Shown here: piece by piece, positions 25,191 through 37,929 of the stretch
Layout: each line of letters starts with the position of its first letter
Numbering within the stretch: position 1 is the stretch's first letter
Assembly (NCBI GenBank): GCA_024305405.1
Contig: JAKNDB010000110.1
Span: 2,108,001 to 2,172,000, forward strand
Direction of reading: 5' to 3'
DNA length: 64,000 nt
Origin: Dirofilaria immitis
Lineage: Eukaryota; Nematoda; Chromadorea; Rhabditida; Onchocercidae
The notes under the pieces: model-generated
The model's input: the letters and a program-made list of their open reading frames with translations, nothing else
What the model was told of the DNA's origin: nothing
Databases searched by the model: none
Translations under genes and position numbers: made by a program

Positions 25191-28100
25191 TCAGAATTTA
25201 TAGGAATAGGTAAAAGAGAAGTAGAGTGAAGTTACAATACCATAAGCAAGTGGCAGTACGATACGCGCTGATAGATCAACTCGTGCAGCTGTTACTGAAT
25301 AATAGTCAGACCAACGATGGAAATAGTCATTTATCAGAGTATCATAATTTGACGTTGACGTCGATCCAAGTAAGTCCTGCAAAATTATTTACCATTTAAA
25401 ATTCCTTGAATAATCATAAACATGCCCAATTTCTTGATACATTGATTGACGGAATGGATGAATAATTATGATACTATTTCAAGTCCTACCTATCACTTCA
25501 TCAATTTAAACTGTAATTCATTTGCTTCATTTTTTTGACTAATATATGGTGCGAAGTATACTCCAATTAAAATATTATCAGTTTCAGTGCAAAAGATAGT
25601 CGGTGAAGAGCAAAGTTGATCAATGATTTTGCGCTACCATTGTCACTTTAGACAGTTGCAAATTTATAAAAAAAAAAAACTTGATCAAGGTGTTTCATTT
25701 CAAGCATTCGTCCATTAGCAATCATTGGCCTTGGACTAATTGAACGGCCTCGTCTTGCAGCTTGCTTTTCACGCCGATATCGACTTTCCGCTCGAACAGA
25801 ATCATTTCTGCTGGCAAGCAAAAGTTGCTTATGTGACATTTTCATTAATATGTGCACTATTATAACCTGGAAATATTCATGTATAAATTTTGAAAGTTTA
25901 TAAAATAAAATTTGATTTAGAAATCAAATATTTAATTGTTCTTAATAGGATACATTTTGTCTTTTCTTTTTCAAATATGAAGTTTACTTCTTGTATAGAT
26001 ATAATTTGAAACAAAACATGAAATATTCGATTGTTATGATCACTCTTACAGATATTTTAATTAAGGTTCAATACTACGGCATAAGATTAAAAAAATAAAA
26101 GATAAAATGACTGTACCACAGGCTTCATTTTAAAAATACCTAAATTATAATACAGTAATGGGATAAGGCCTGATTTTTATTCAGAATTTTAAATATCATA
26201 CTTCTAGCAAAGAGAGAAGAATGAATATATTGCATAGAAAGATCCAAACATCAGCAGCTGTTAGGTAAGATGTTGATGGTACTTCATTATTCCAAAGCAT
26301 TGCCTAAAAGATTCTTTTTCCTGATAAGAAATTTTTCATCAGTTGGTCTACTTTTTGAAAAGTTCATTATTTAATATTCATCACTTAACCTCAGTGTTAA
26401 ACTAAACTATAATAACTGCCATATTCAACATGCACTGATGCTTTCATCTGACGAAAAATCCTTCATTGAATGGTCATTCTGGTTATTCAGAAGTCAGGTA
26501 GAATAAAATTAACATGAGTATATCTTCATCCATATATTACTGTTTTACTAATTCAAAGAGATGATATTAGTTATAAAATATAGTAAGTAATGTATTGATA
26601 TTATGAGCAAAATTAATTAAACATTGTAAGTCGTAAGTGATATCATAAATATTCTTCGAAATTTTATAATGATGCAGCGGAAGAGATATGATAAAGCGAT
26701 TGCATAATTTACATCGAAAGTGATTATAAAAGTATTACCATCTCCATCTTAAATGCTTTCTCAATTAATTTTGAAAGTGATTCTTTCTAATATCCACTGG
26801 AATTATATTAATTGAAATTAAAGGAATTAATACGCAGAAGAATGTAAGCAAAGATGAGAAGGCCACAACAGTTATTCGTGATTGCAAACGTTGTCGTTCA
26901 ATGTAAAGATAATCCAAGTAAGTGCAACGAGCATAATTGTTGGTAAAAATAACGAAAAAATGATGTATGGAATGGCCGATGAAAATGTAATTGAACACGA
27001 AGACATGAGAATCGCGCTGAAAAAAAAGGAAGGAAGTAGAAGTATCATTTAAAATGTTTTTTATTTTTTACTGAATTTAAGGGTCAAGGGAAGATGCAAC
27101 AACAACAATAATGTAAATACTTCGTTATTTTCTCCTGGTTTAATTGATAAAATTTTCTTGGTTATTTCAACTTTTTTTTTTCAAAAGAAAGAAGACAAAC
27201 CTGAAGCTGTATTTAATTCAGTGACAGCATAAAGTCCTTCAAAATTGCAACTTTCACTAGAAACTAACGATGTCTGCATGCTGACTGGTCCTATACTTGC
27301 ATTCAATCGTGCTCCATCAGAGTAGTACCAGGAAAGTGATAATTGCCTGCTGGGATGCTTACCTGCACATAACTGGTTTAATTATGTATATAGATAGGAT
27401 TTAGGTTGCAGCAGTATATTTTGCAATATCATCTTTGGAAAGTATTTACTATTGAAACATAGAAATTAATTTTATCCATGAAAAATCAATTGAAACATCA
27501 AATTGCTCAAGAAGTGGATTATAAAAGATATCAAATGTTAAATGAAATCTAATTTTTCATTTATCATTCGATATCATTTGAATTAAGATGAAAAATTAAA
27601 TATAGAAATAAAAACCTGCATAGATATCAATGGGACAATAATGCGAATCGAATGGATAATGCTTTAAATTGAATGGACAATGAATTTCCAATTCGTAACT
27701 GAAATAAGCATTATTATCAAGCAGAAGAAAGCTCTATTGTTTAACTTTTTCAACAAGCTTCTATTTCAAAAAGAAAAAAATGAAAAATGGAAGAAATGGA
27801 AGAGAAAACTTTGCGATAAAATTTACAAATAATAAAATAAATATTGCAAAATATAAAATAGTTGGAAAATAACACTATAAGAGAACAAAAGTTTATTACT
27901 TTCAAAATGTTTGTCCATCATTTTTATTCCGGTCCCTATAGACTGGACTAATTGTTATCAAATCAGTTTCCCATGACGTACCCTATCGAACTAATATAAT
28001 AATCACTCGTTTTCATTTATCATTATTACAAAATTATCAAATGAAATGGACCACTACTATATATCAATGCTAAATAAATCTGATGATAATATTAATGTTA

Positions 28101-29591
28101 TCATGATTATTTTCATAAATTTCAAGATAATTCTTGTGATTGTCAAAAGAAAGTTCAGATTGACGCTTATTACAATGATTAACTATATGCAAGACAGGAA
28201 AGATATCAAGTAATGATAAAGGATAAGTTACTAACTTTGATCGAGTAGATGTAGTGCCATCAGATGCAGAAATAATAAGCCGATATGCGTCTTTTGGTTG
28301 TGCTTTATTACCAGTAAATTGTAAATCACTGAATGGATAAAGATACTGATCATATTTGACAATAACTGAACCAGGTGGTCTACCTGATTTTTCCACTACC
28401 ATTAACAAGGAAACGGATGCTTTAAAATTCTGCAAATATAATTGATTAATTAAAAGTAATAAAAATGATTTTTTTCCCATCTCTTTATATTCATCGTCTT
28501 TTTGATAAGATGAAATGTTGAAAAATTATAAATATGGTACACAGATTCTATAAAATAGATGAAACGTTTCAGAAATTTATCGAATAGTTAACTAAACGTG
28601 TCTAAGAAACCAATCGTAATTAAAAAAAGAAAACGTGAACTTATTGTTCAATAAAAGCTAAAATATGATTCTGATTTTTTACGAAGAGTGAACGTGAATT
28701 ACGAGACTTTATAAGCAATCAACGTGATTTATGGGAATTTTTGCAAAAGTGGACGTGATCTAGGAGAATTTAATAACGAAAATTATTGTCATGATGGATT
28801 AGCGTAAACAATGTGTGAACAGTGTAAACAAATAAAAAAATTTTTTTCTCGAATGCGTTATAAAAATTGTAGACAATATGATTGATTTACCGATTGTTTG
28901 AGATTAAAATCGCTAATTGATTCGATTGTCAGTCCAATTTGTAAATTCTTCTTCCCTAAAAACGATGAAATATTCAAAATTATGTTAGAATCTCATCTGA
29001 TACTTTCATATAATTATAAAAAGAGGAAAGAACTGATTCAATTTTTATTTGTGCAAAAAAAAAAACCAACAAATTTTTTGCTTAATTTTGAAATGAAATC
29101 TTTGGTCTATACGAATAAATTACAAACAACTGAGGATATCAAGTCAGCTTAAATTTAAACCAGGATATTTTTATGAAGGTATAAATTTTTCAACCGAAGT
29201 TTATTATTTAAATTAATGAATTATAGAATAATTCTCTTTGCTTTCTTTACTCATTTATCCATAATTATCAAAATTTAATTTTAGAAAAGTTGAAGAATAA
29301 TTTTTAGCAATTAGTCACGAAATAAAACTTTAAAATTCAAAAAAAAACTTGGCATTTTTTTCTTTTTTCCAAATAACTTATTAATTAAGTTAATTTTGAA
29401 TTATTTAGAACAAAAATTATCAGGCCTTCTTTATTACTATCAACCATTGTTGTCTTTGTTGTTGTATTTCGATTTGTTATAGCAATTACTCGTCCGAGCG
29501 CCAATTTAACAGTAACGGTCATACAGACAATAAAAGTTTGTATTGAAAGTTGTTGCATAAGGTACGCATAAAGGCAATAACTAAAATTCAT
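25191..29591 (-). CDS. Divergent Cys-loop ligand-gated ion channel subunit
   Basis: This is a pentameric neurotransmitter-gated channel subunit of the plasma membrane. In order: N-terminal exon with VTVKLALGRVIAITNRN (ligand-domain strand 1, starting at the ATG at 29591); 28236-28429 (ends ..ISASDGTTSTRS); 27616-27698 with the Cys-loop CPFNLKHYPFDSHYC, 13 residues between the cysteines; 27201-27362 (GLYAVTELNTAS); 26834-27016 with TM1 (FLPTIMLVALTWIIF) and TM2 (RITVVAFSSLLTFFC); 26202-26303 with TM3 (SYLTAADVWIFLCNIFILL); 25681-25866, the basic TM3-TM4 loop; 25191-25376, TM4 (ARIVLPLAYGIVTSLYFSF). The spacing aligns with glycine/GABA receptors. However, the TM1-TM2 linker reads NDNVLQSR instead of the anion-channel P-A-R motif, so ion selectivity is open. 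Two single-base breaks (26969-26970, 26886-26888) interrupt the TM1-TM2 exon. An extra upstream exon near 30,000-30,180 is possible. Ligand unknown. Confidence 0.85.
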
Positions 29592-29686
29592 TTGATTACA
29601 TACTTTTAAAAGTTTTAAATTATAATTAGTACAAAAATGATTGAAATTAAATTATTATTGCTTTTAATATCTATATTATTCAGTAC

Positions 29687-29689
<3 letters not shown>

Positions 29690-29723
<34 letters not shown>
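29690..29723. repeat. (AT)n microsatellite
   Basis: An uninterrupted AT dinucleotide run of about 34 bases lies just upstream of the ion channel's first recognised exon. Confidence 0.95.
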
Positions 29724-29726
<3 letters not shown>

Positions 29727-31656
29727 TATGGCATATGTCTTTAAGGATAATAATTTTTTAATCGATTCAATTAATTTCAAATTTATTTGATAATTTATGA
29801 TTAAAACTGAATCGATCAGAATTCTGAAAAAAAAAAAGAAACAGAGCAATAAAGTATATTAAGAAAGAAGATATTTTAAGAGTACATGAATACTATGTTT
29901 AATAGATAATCTATAAAAATTAATATATTGATAGTATTTGAAAATTTCAAACGACTGATAAAATTCTTCGTAAATTAGTTTTCGTATTTATCAGAGAAAG
30001 GAAAACAAAAAATATTTGGAATTGAACATGAAGAGCAGAAGAAGAAGAAGAAGTGCTAATGGTTTGCAAAATAACAGCTGAAAGATTCTCGCTACTCTCA
30101 GCAATCTGATAATAACGAGGTGCAGGTGAGATCAAAGCAGGTGCTAGCAGGATAACATGCAGTGCATAGTTTGAAGTGATAAGCAATTTTCTGTTTACAT
30201 CAAATTCTTCAGTTATTAATAAATGAATTGAAATTTACAAAAAAAAAAAAACAAAAACAAAGTAGAGAAAATATAAAATTCCAAACAATAAGTTTAAATA
30301 ATTAACTTAATTAGCTAGAATTTTATATTTCATGCTTTTCACTTTTTTCGTTACTCCTGTAAGAAAAAAACTCATCCTTTTGAAGAAATTTATAAAGAAA
30401 TTGATTGAACTTTACAAAAATGAAATAGAAAGATATAAAATTCTAGATCATAAATCTAAATGATTAAATTAATTAGCTACAGCTTTACATTTCATGTTTT
30501 TTTCCACTTACTTTTTATGGAGAACAAATTTATCATATTTAGGCCAATTCTTCAATCATCAATAAATGTATTGAAATTTAGAAAAGGAAAAAATAAGATA
30601 AAAGGAATATACAATTCCAAACTATAAATTTAAATGATTAGGTTAATTTATATTTGAAAGGAAAGAAAAAAAACTTATTTTGATTTTGGGGTAATTTTTT
30701 TTAAAATCTTATCATGAAAAATTTGAAGATTGGATAATAATCTTCCAGTATCAATAATATAAACTTTACTGATAGAAGATCAAATTGATATTCAAAAAGA
30801 AACAACACATTGCTATCTTTACTGATCTTCTCTACTTCCTTGGTAGTTATGAATTGGTATTCGGCGATAATCATCAATCATGGCTTCTTCAGAGATAGCA
30901 AAGAAAATAATCATTCATCCAAAACGCTTTGGTCAATAAATTTGAAACACCTCATTCAAATTCTCTTTTGAAGCACTGCAGTACTTGAAATAAAAGAGCA
31001 ACAGTTGTTGTTGGTGCAACTTAAATAAGCGAGATTCAATAAAGGTCAAAATAAATAAATATATGGGTGAAAAAGAAAATGTGGAAAAAAAGTTTTTTCC
31101 ATCACTATTTTGAAATTATTTTTAATGAAAATTTACGGATTCTCATTAAATCTATTTTTGCTCTATTTCTTCTTTTTTTTAATCTTCTAACTTTTTTTTG
31201 TCAAAAACAATTGATAGAATGGAGGAAGTTAAATTTGTCAAAATGTTAGATCATTTTAGGTTTAAGACATTACGGAAGAAATGAAAAAGTAAGAGAGGTG
31301 CAACTTAGTAACAGGAATCACCAAGAGAAAATTTCAGAATTAACGGAATGTGCGTTTCCAATTAAATTTAATATATACTGTTTAAATTTTATATCATTTT
31401 AATTAGCTGATACGGAGCGTAACTTTTTTTGATGTTTGCAAGATCTTTTTATAATATTCTACTATCATTAGTTAAAGTTACGATTATACAGTGATTATTA
31501 AAAAACTAAATGTTTTAAAAATTTGATACAAAATGAATAATTTTATTGTCATCATCATTTTATTTCTTATCACGTAATGATTTGTTCCAATGTTAGTGAT
31601 GTTTTTGAATACGCTCAATTGAAAAAATAAAATAAGCTTTCAAAAAGAGATATGAA

Positions 31657-32016
31657 TTATAGAAAGGAAAGATGTGATAATTTTGTCTTATCTCTATTTC
31701 TTATCTCAGATGAACTTAAAAAGCCAAACATTATCAATCGATTTTTGCAGTGTTCGTTTTGCGTAAAATGCTGAAAAAACACGAAAAGATATGAAACGAA
31801 ACCACAAAAAGCCCTTGAGGAGTGCGATGAGAAACTCATCTGGTAAGCGCCCGTCATTTTAATCTTGATTGTTTCAAAAACCTTCAACACCTCTTTACCT
31901 TCAACATTCGTTGCACTCTTCTCGAAACATCTCATCTTGCATTTCTGACATAAATCATTGATAAAAAGAAGATGAATAATTGAATGTGGTTTAAAAACTA
32001 CCCTCGAATTCTGCAT
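31657..32016 (-). other. Unassigned 119-codon open frame
   Basis: This is an uninterrupted minus-strand frame with unusually protein-like content for this AT-rich DNA (FINDLCQKCKMRCFEKSATN, GKEVLKVFETIKIKMTG). No signal peptide or splice partner was recognised. It has three clustered cysteines and charged helices. It could be an exon, a degraded gene or chance. Confidence 0.2.
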
Positions 32017-32604
32017 CTTTTACCCTATCATCCTGACATTCAAATAATCAGATGGATCGTGCTAATTGTCTATGGCTCATTTATAGTTTTAATTATATTT
32101 GAGGCAAAATTATTAAATAATAAGGAACGGAAGATGTAACTTCTGATACTCAGCCTACAAATAATTCAAAAGGTATCTTATAGTTAAATTATCAATGATT
32201 CTTATATTTTTATGTTTATTTATTATATTATAGAAATTTATTGATGTGATTTACGATCATTTCTCAAGAAGGAATTCTTTCTTCCCTTCTAGGATTTCTT
32301 GTAAACAAGATTTTGTACAGAATTTTTGCTTTTCATTGTTGTAGCTGTATCGGAAATCATTAGATCAAAGCATTATGAAGAAATTTGCTTGGCAACATAT
32401 GTTAGGTATCTGAAATGCATATGAGGCAAGCTTTAATTAATGTAATTCGTTTTCTTTCGTTTGAATTTATCATCACAAAAAGTTTACTGAAATTAAATAA
32501 GTCTTTGATAAGAATAAAATTGATTTTAGGATACGATAGGATAAATTATAACTATGTTAACATATTTCACTTACAGTAGTAGCAAATGCTTTTCCCTCGT
32601 TGCT

Positions 32605-32799
32605 TCAAAAGTTGCTTTTTCTTATCATTCTCGAAGAAATGAAGTTGCAAATTTCTATATCACTTTCACATTTATTGATACTTCTACTCAAATTTTCGCA
32701 TACGTTTATAATGAATTGGCTTGAATATTTTATACAATCTTCAATTTGAGCTTGATTCCAAATAAATTCCGAGGTCAAATATAGGAAATTTCTTTTCAT
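32605..32799 (-). other. Unassigned small open frame with four cysteines
   Basis: This 64-codon frame carries four cysteines in its middle third (EDCIKYSSQFIINVCENL, then KCESDIEIC). The N terminus (MKRNFLYLTSEF) is not a clear signal peptide. It may be an exon of a small cysteine-bearing protein, but no supporting splice structure was found. Confidence 0.15.
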
Positions 32800-33185
32800 C
32801 GTTTTCTTTTAGTTGCTTGATTTAGTTCGTATTTGATTTGCCCAATTTCTTTCTCCCTATCCTTTTGAGTTTAAAAAAATCATTTTACTGCTCACTATCA
32901 TGCTGTATTAATCTATGAATTTATTTCCATTTATAAAATAATTCTCAAAAACAGAGGGACAAGTTTCCTGATTATATCTAATATACTTTTTCTGAGGCAG
33001 AATAATGGCTTTTTCGGGATCCGAATTGGATATATTATCATTATTCTAGACAAAGAAAAAGAAAGAAAATTGGATAAGATAACTCTCAGAATTTGCAATC
33101 AAAGCCTATATAATATGATATGACATCTACAGAGAAAAAGAAATGTTCTGCTTGGGAAAAAATTTATTTCAAATATATATCGCAG

Positions 33186-34981
33186 CTATAATATTTCTAG
33201 CTTGCCAGAAACATGAATAATTTCTTCGTTTTTGGATTTATTTTCTCCGAAAGATGAAGATTCTGGCTGTTTCATGAGGTAGTCCGTATTAAGGTATTGC
33301 ATATGAAGTCGCTTGATAAGATCTAATGTTTCCATGGATATCTGTCCTTTTAAATCCTCAAAATCATCATTGTAAAAGCTTTTAATTGATTCTGATGGAA
33401 TTACTTTTGATTTATATCCTTATCATTTACCAAATCGGATGGCAATGTAGCATTCTCGTCTGAAAAATAATTCATTCGTTATCATTTCAAATCACTTTAA
33501 TAAATTACTAATATTTATAAAATTTGAAATATTCTTTATAACTAAATCCTTTTGAAAACATCGAAAATTTATTTCAAAAATGAGATTTTACCTTTTTTAA
33601 GATTAATTTGAAAAAAACGATAAAGTAATTTTTTTCCAATAATGAATTCTAAAATTCGTTGCAATAACTAAATGAAAAAATCATTTTGCGAACGATTGAA
33701 ACCATAATTTTTTGATTCAAACTTAATATTATTATTGTCTTAATAATCAATCAGATCTGTTACACTACCTGTTTGTGACCATTCATAATCATCTAATGCC
33801 CTAACGATATCGCTAATTGAAGAATTTATTGTCGCAAAATTTTGATTTGATTCATTCACGTACGAGTCATTTCTGGAAATATTTAGTTTGAATATTTCAA
33901 ATAAAAAGCTAATTTGATGCAAAAAAATTGATTTAAGAAATATTTTTATTTTCTAATTGAAATAAATGTTTAATAATTGAACTGAAGTGAGAATCAATTA
34001 AAATTTCAATTGCTATGATAATTAAATATGAAAATTCTGCATCAAATTTATTTCTGTGATTTAAACGAATTAAATCAAAATTAATAATTAACGGATTTGC
34101 ATCGCAAAATTCAGAACGTGTAGAAATTCATGAAAGTGAAGAAAATATTTTGGAAAAGAAATTTTGAATTAAAACTTACTTTTCCGCTATTATTTTGATA
34201 TCTGCTTTCACTGAAAATTAATTATAAATTTATATAGCATCGGTTTTTTGCGAATTAAGTAATTTTTTGATAACTTTGATACTTCGAAAATTCAAATAAA
34301 TCTTAATTAATTTAATTGCAGAAGAAAATTCGTAAAATTTGCTTATCTTTCCCTCAATTTCAACATTTTTTCTTCTCACTCTTAACTCAAAAGAATTCTA
34401 TTCTTCTGTTTCATGCCGTCACGTAAATTACAGGTAAATTGCTTTTTAAAACTATTTTATGAGAGCTTTCTGGAAGTTTTATTGCTTAATAATGATAATA
34501 TGTTAATATAAGATTGGATGTGGCGAACAAATCGTTCATGTTATTGTGCAACTGAAAATTCGAAATATTCGGCTGGCTGATCGTGGCACTATTTTAAAAA
34601 ATATTCTAGTTAAAAGTTAAAAAAATAATTAATGAATTTAATGTTTGTATGATACTTCTGCCTACGACTTCTCATCTGTTGGACCGCTGCAGTTCTTTTT
34701 ATGAAAGTGATAAGCATGATATGTTTCTGTTAGATATTTGATCATACTAAATAAACTTTCCAATAAAAGTTCGAGTGATCTCTGTTGATCTCAACTTACT
34801 TGTATACGTTATAATGAAATATACTACGATATATTACTATGCTGCTATTAATTTTTAAATGTTAAATTTCTAGTCACCGTAGTAAATAAAGATATTAATT
34901 CACATAATAAATTGAAAGTAAAAATTTACCAGTGATAGTGAAGATGATTGTAATTAAGACAGATAGGAAAGGAACGTACAT
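33186..34981 (-). CDS. Putative secreted acidic protein, unrecognised
   Basis: Exon 1 (34930-34981) encodes MYVPFLSVLITIIFTIT, a clean signal peptide, ending at donor G|GTAAAT. A following exon near 34,650-34,690 may add AVQQMRSRRQK, a basic stretch with possible dibasic processing sites. Later exons join in phase: VKADIKIIAEK (34170-34203); NDSYVNESNQNFATINSS ..DDYEWSQT (33770-33871); then from about 33461, ENATLPSDLVNDKDINQ, a single-base break at 33405-33408, and VIPSESIKSFYNDDFEDLK.. to TAG at 33186-33188. The mature protein is acidic, rich in Asn, Asp and Ser, with several potential N-glycosylation sites (NDS, NES, NSS, NAT). I do not recognise a family; a neuropeptide or structural precursor is possible. 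The region between 34,210 and 34,650 is unresolved, so the model is partial. Confidence 0.5.
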
Positions 34982-35090
34982 GAAAGTGAAAGTTTTTTCA
35001 TTAAAATTTAAAAGGTTTAATTTAGGAATTCACTTTCTGGAAAACATATAATATAAAAATGGGACAGCAAAAGAAGAAATTGAGCGTTGG

Positions 35091-35103
35091 TAGTGATGAT
35101 GAT

Positions 35104-35135
<32 letters not shown>

Positions 35136-35143
35136 AATGATGA
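35091..35143. repeat. (GAT)n trinucleotide microsatellite
   Basis: A run of GAT/ATG triplets with one ATA interruption. A minus-strand open frame across it (35030-35224) shows a Ser run followed by His/Tyr and is explained by the repeat. It lies upstream of the secreted-protein gene. Confidence 0.9.
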
Positions 35144-35224
35144 TGGTGTGATGGACGATTGATGATGTTTGCTGTTATTATATTTCAATCGAAATGGATC
35201 ATTAGCAGAAGACCAGTCAATCAT

Positions 35225-36757
35225 TCACTTCGTGGACGGATCTTTATTATTGTTAAACCGGATTCTATTCCAGTCTGTAAAAATTGACCCTTTGTTTATT
35301 TGTTTGTTTGTTTATTTAAATTATGTATAGTGATTGTTACATGCATATGTGTAAATGGATTGCCTTTGAAATATCATTAATGTTTAATTTATGGAATTCT
35401 TATGGATGGATAAATTATTATTCACATTTATGAATAGGAAAAGATTAAAAATCATAAAATTTTATTTAAAAAAAAAAAAGGAATGACAGCAATTTAAAAC
35501 ATTAGGTACAACATCAAACAAATTTCCAACTTATCAAGTTGTTTATTTTTTGTTTCAAAGAGAAAGATGAAAAAATTGGTTCTATCATTTAAAAGAAAAA
35601 TCTATTCTAATCTTTTAAAATAAATACGAATTATAAACATTTGGAGTTATTAGATTTAGAAACTTGTTTAATAACAATCTTATGAAATCTAATTTTTTAA
35701 ATTAAATTTTAGTTCAATCCATAAAACTTATTTAAAAAAATTGCCTCGTTTTTGATGAAATTTGTTGGTTCATATTTCGAAAATTTCATCGACAATTAAT
35801 TTTCCATCATTCTACAGTTACAATATCAAACAATTTTTTTTTGCAAATCTTGTTTTGTTATAAATCGTTTAATATTTATCATATCTTATCATAAAAATTT
35901 ATGATAAGAAACAAAAAATTATATTGCACACACTACAAATAAAATATTACTTTTTAAATTAAATTCGATTTTCGTGAAATGTCAGTAATAAACTATTCCC
36001 TTATAAATTTGATTCAAAAAGAATCCCTTCGAAGAAATGATCCATTGCAAATACAAATACTCGTATAATCTATCACAGTTAATCTTATCAGAATAATCTA
36101 TCACATTCAGTCTTATCAGATGAATTAAATTTGTTATTGTTAGCAGAAATCAGCGTTTTAGAATAAAGTTCGCATTTGAATAATTTTGATTTTATAGTAA
36201 ACAATTATAAAATTATGCGACAAATGAGTAAATATTCATGAAAAAATCGGCGCAATGAAATTTTCTTTAAAAGAACGATAGCTTTTGAAGAGAAGTATCT
36301 ATAACTTAGAAAAATTTTCCTCTTTTTGAAATGTTAGAATCGGATTTTTCCTATCGTTTTTGTAATTTAAAAAGCATTTCTTTCTGTGATGTCAATCATT
36401 GAATAGTGTCTTGCGAGAATGATCAATATGATAATGATAGAAGTGAATACAACAATTTTCATTCAATTCATTTTATTTAAGAAATTCGATAATATGATAA
36501 TATTTAAATGAAAGAACAAAATAATAATGATAATATTTCAGCGACTATTAAGTCATAGGCATAGATTGGAGTAATGAAATTTCGAAGCTACAATTCAAAA
36601 ACATTCAATGCATTTTGCAAATAATGTTTTTAATTATGTTAAATATCAAATCTTTTTCAAAAAGAATCCCTTCGTAGAAGTGATCCATTACAAATACTTG
36701 CAAAATTTGAATCAGTTAACCCAATTAAAACTTTTTCATTGTTCGCTGTTAAATTCG
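35225..36757. other. Intergenic, AT-rich
   Basis: No exon was recognised. It contains an imperfect 28-base tandem duplication at 36065-36120 and numerous A and T runs. Confidence 0.5.
36065..36120. repeat. 28-base imperfect tandem duplication
   Basis: Two adjacent copies of ATAATCTATCACA..TCTTATCAGA start at 36065 and 36093. They differ at a few central bases. Confidence 0.85.
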
Positions 36758-37906
36758 CTACAATATCCATGGTTGCGTGTTGATCGCTAAAGTCGCTAAT
36801 TTTTCAGATCTCGTGAATACACATTCAGCTATCGTATCGGATATGCATCCGCCATAGATGATTTGACCACTTGCTGTTAAGCCCATAATTATCGATACTA
36901 GATGTGTGCTTTCCCATGAACTATTATCACCACGTTTAGTTAAACCATTAACAGTTTCATTGCAGGTGATATGTTTAATCAGATGTTGTTCATTCAAATT
37001 TTCCATAGTTTGGGGCATTGATAACGAGATTGTTTCTTTATCAGTTTTCAACGTGCAAAATGTACTGAAAGCATTTTCCTGATCGTTGTTTAATTTCTTG
37101 CTAATTGGCATGCTTAAACCACCTACAATCGTTTGTCCGTCTTCTGTTAAACCCATTATAATCTGATCTCCTGAACTATGATCAACAGTAACTTTTACAT
37201 TAACATTATCAGTATGATTTGTTTCAAGTAAATCAAAGCCAGAAGTTGCAAAGTTGTATAAATTTTCAGCAGCACAACCAAACAATGGCGCATGATGAGT
37301 ATGAGATACGTTATTGCCTTCCAGTAAAACATCGGAAAGAATTTCATCGTAATGAGAAACATCGGTTTTGTTTGCTTCAAAATTCGTAGGAGGAGAGAAA
37401 GATGTATCAAATTCATGACTGAAAGTATAATCGGTATTATCAAATGTTGTTCCAATACTAATAGGTACATATGGAAATTGTCCTTCATACGAAGTATTCA
37501 ATTGTTGAATCTGATTAGTGGAATCGATCATTTGTTCTGGTTGATGTTGCTTCAGATAGTCCAGTACATCCGGATGAGTTTCAAATGATGGAAATTGTTT
37601 GTCTTCATTGAAGGTAATAGTTGGCAAAGAATTTTGTTCTGTGTTAGTTATTGCGGATGAAGGCAGATGTTCAGGATTTCTGGAAATCAGTGTTTCATCA
37701 CTGAAGTACTCATCTGAACCAGATTTTTGGGCTAATGTTTCGTCTAATTTCATCACGCATGATGAATTTGATGAAGTTGGAGCAGTTGCCACCATATGAA
37801 ATGATGTCGTTGGATCTGAGAAAACGACAATTTTTGCAAGAGAATTTCCTGTCTTTGAAAATTTGTGAAATACATTGTAAAAATCAGTTGCATTGAAATT
37901 GGCCAT
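36758..37906 (-). CDS. Intronless 382-residue protein, unrecognised
   Basis: This single uninterrupted frame of 382 codons is exceptional in a window where exons are mostly under 250 bases. It starts at AATAATGG (ATG 37906), with TGA in frame just upstream, and ends ..INTQPWIL at TAG. The protein is rich in Ser, Thr, Asn and acidic residues with few Lys/Arg, like a disordered or transcription-activating region. It has no signal peptide or membrane segment. Its clearest feature is an internal duplication: QIIMGLTEDGQTIVGGL at about residues 250-266 and SIIMGLTASGQIIYGGC at about 339-355 share the core IIMGLT..GQ.I.GG. The upstream TAA of a 56-codon frame lies only 23 bases before its ATG, suggesting one transcript. 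No frame break interrupts it. I do not recognise a family. It could be a fast-evolving nematode nuclear protein; function is unknown. Confidence 0.7.
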   Translation of the reverse strand: MANFNATDFYNVFHKFSKTGNSLAKIVVFSDPTTSFHMVATAPTSSNSSCVMKLDETLAQKSGSDEYFSDETLISRNPEHLPSSAITNTEQNSLPTITFNEDKQFPSFETHPDVLDYLKQHQPEQMIDSTNQIQQLNTSYEGQFPYVPISIGTTFDNTDYTFSHEFDTSFSPPTNFEANKTDVSHYDEILSDVLLEGNNVSHTHHAPLFGCAAENLYNFATSGFDLLETNHTDNVNVKVTVDHSSGDQIIMGLTEDGQTIVGGLSMPISKKLNNDQENAFSTFCTLKTDKETISLSMPQTMENLNEQHLIKHITCNETVNGLTKRGDNSSWESTHLVSIIMGLTASGQIIYGGCISDTIAECVFTRSEKLATLAINTQPWIL

Positions 37907-37929
37907 TATTCAGAAGCCAATTCAGGCTC

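Larger units (their letters stand above)
29592..33185. other. Intergenic, AT-rich, no confident gene
   Basis: A possible 5' exon of the ion channel (LHVILLAPALISPAP.., about 29950-30180, -) was seen but has no ATG. The minus-strand frames at 31657-32016 and 32605-32799 are the only others of note and are listed separately. The rest is A/T simple sequence. Confidence 0.45.
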
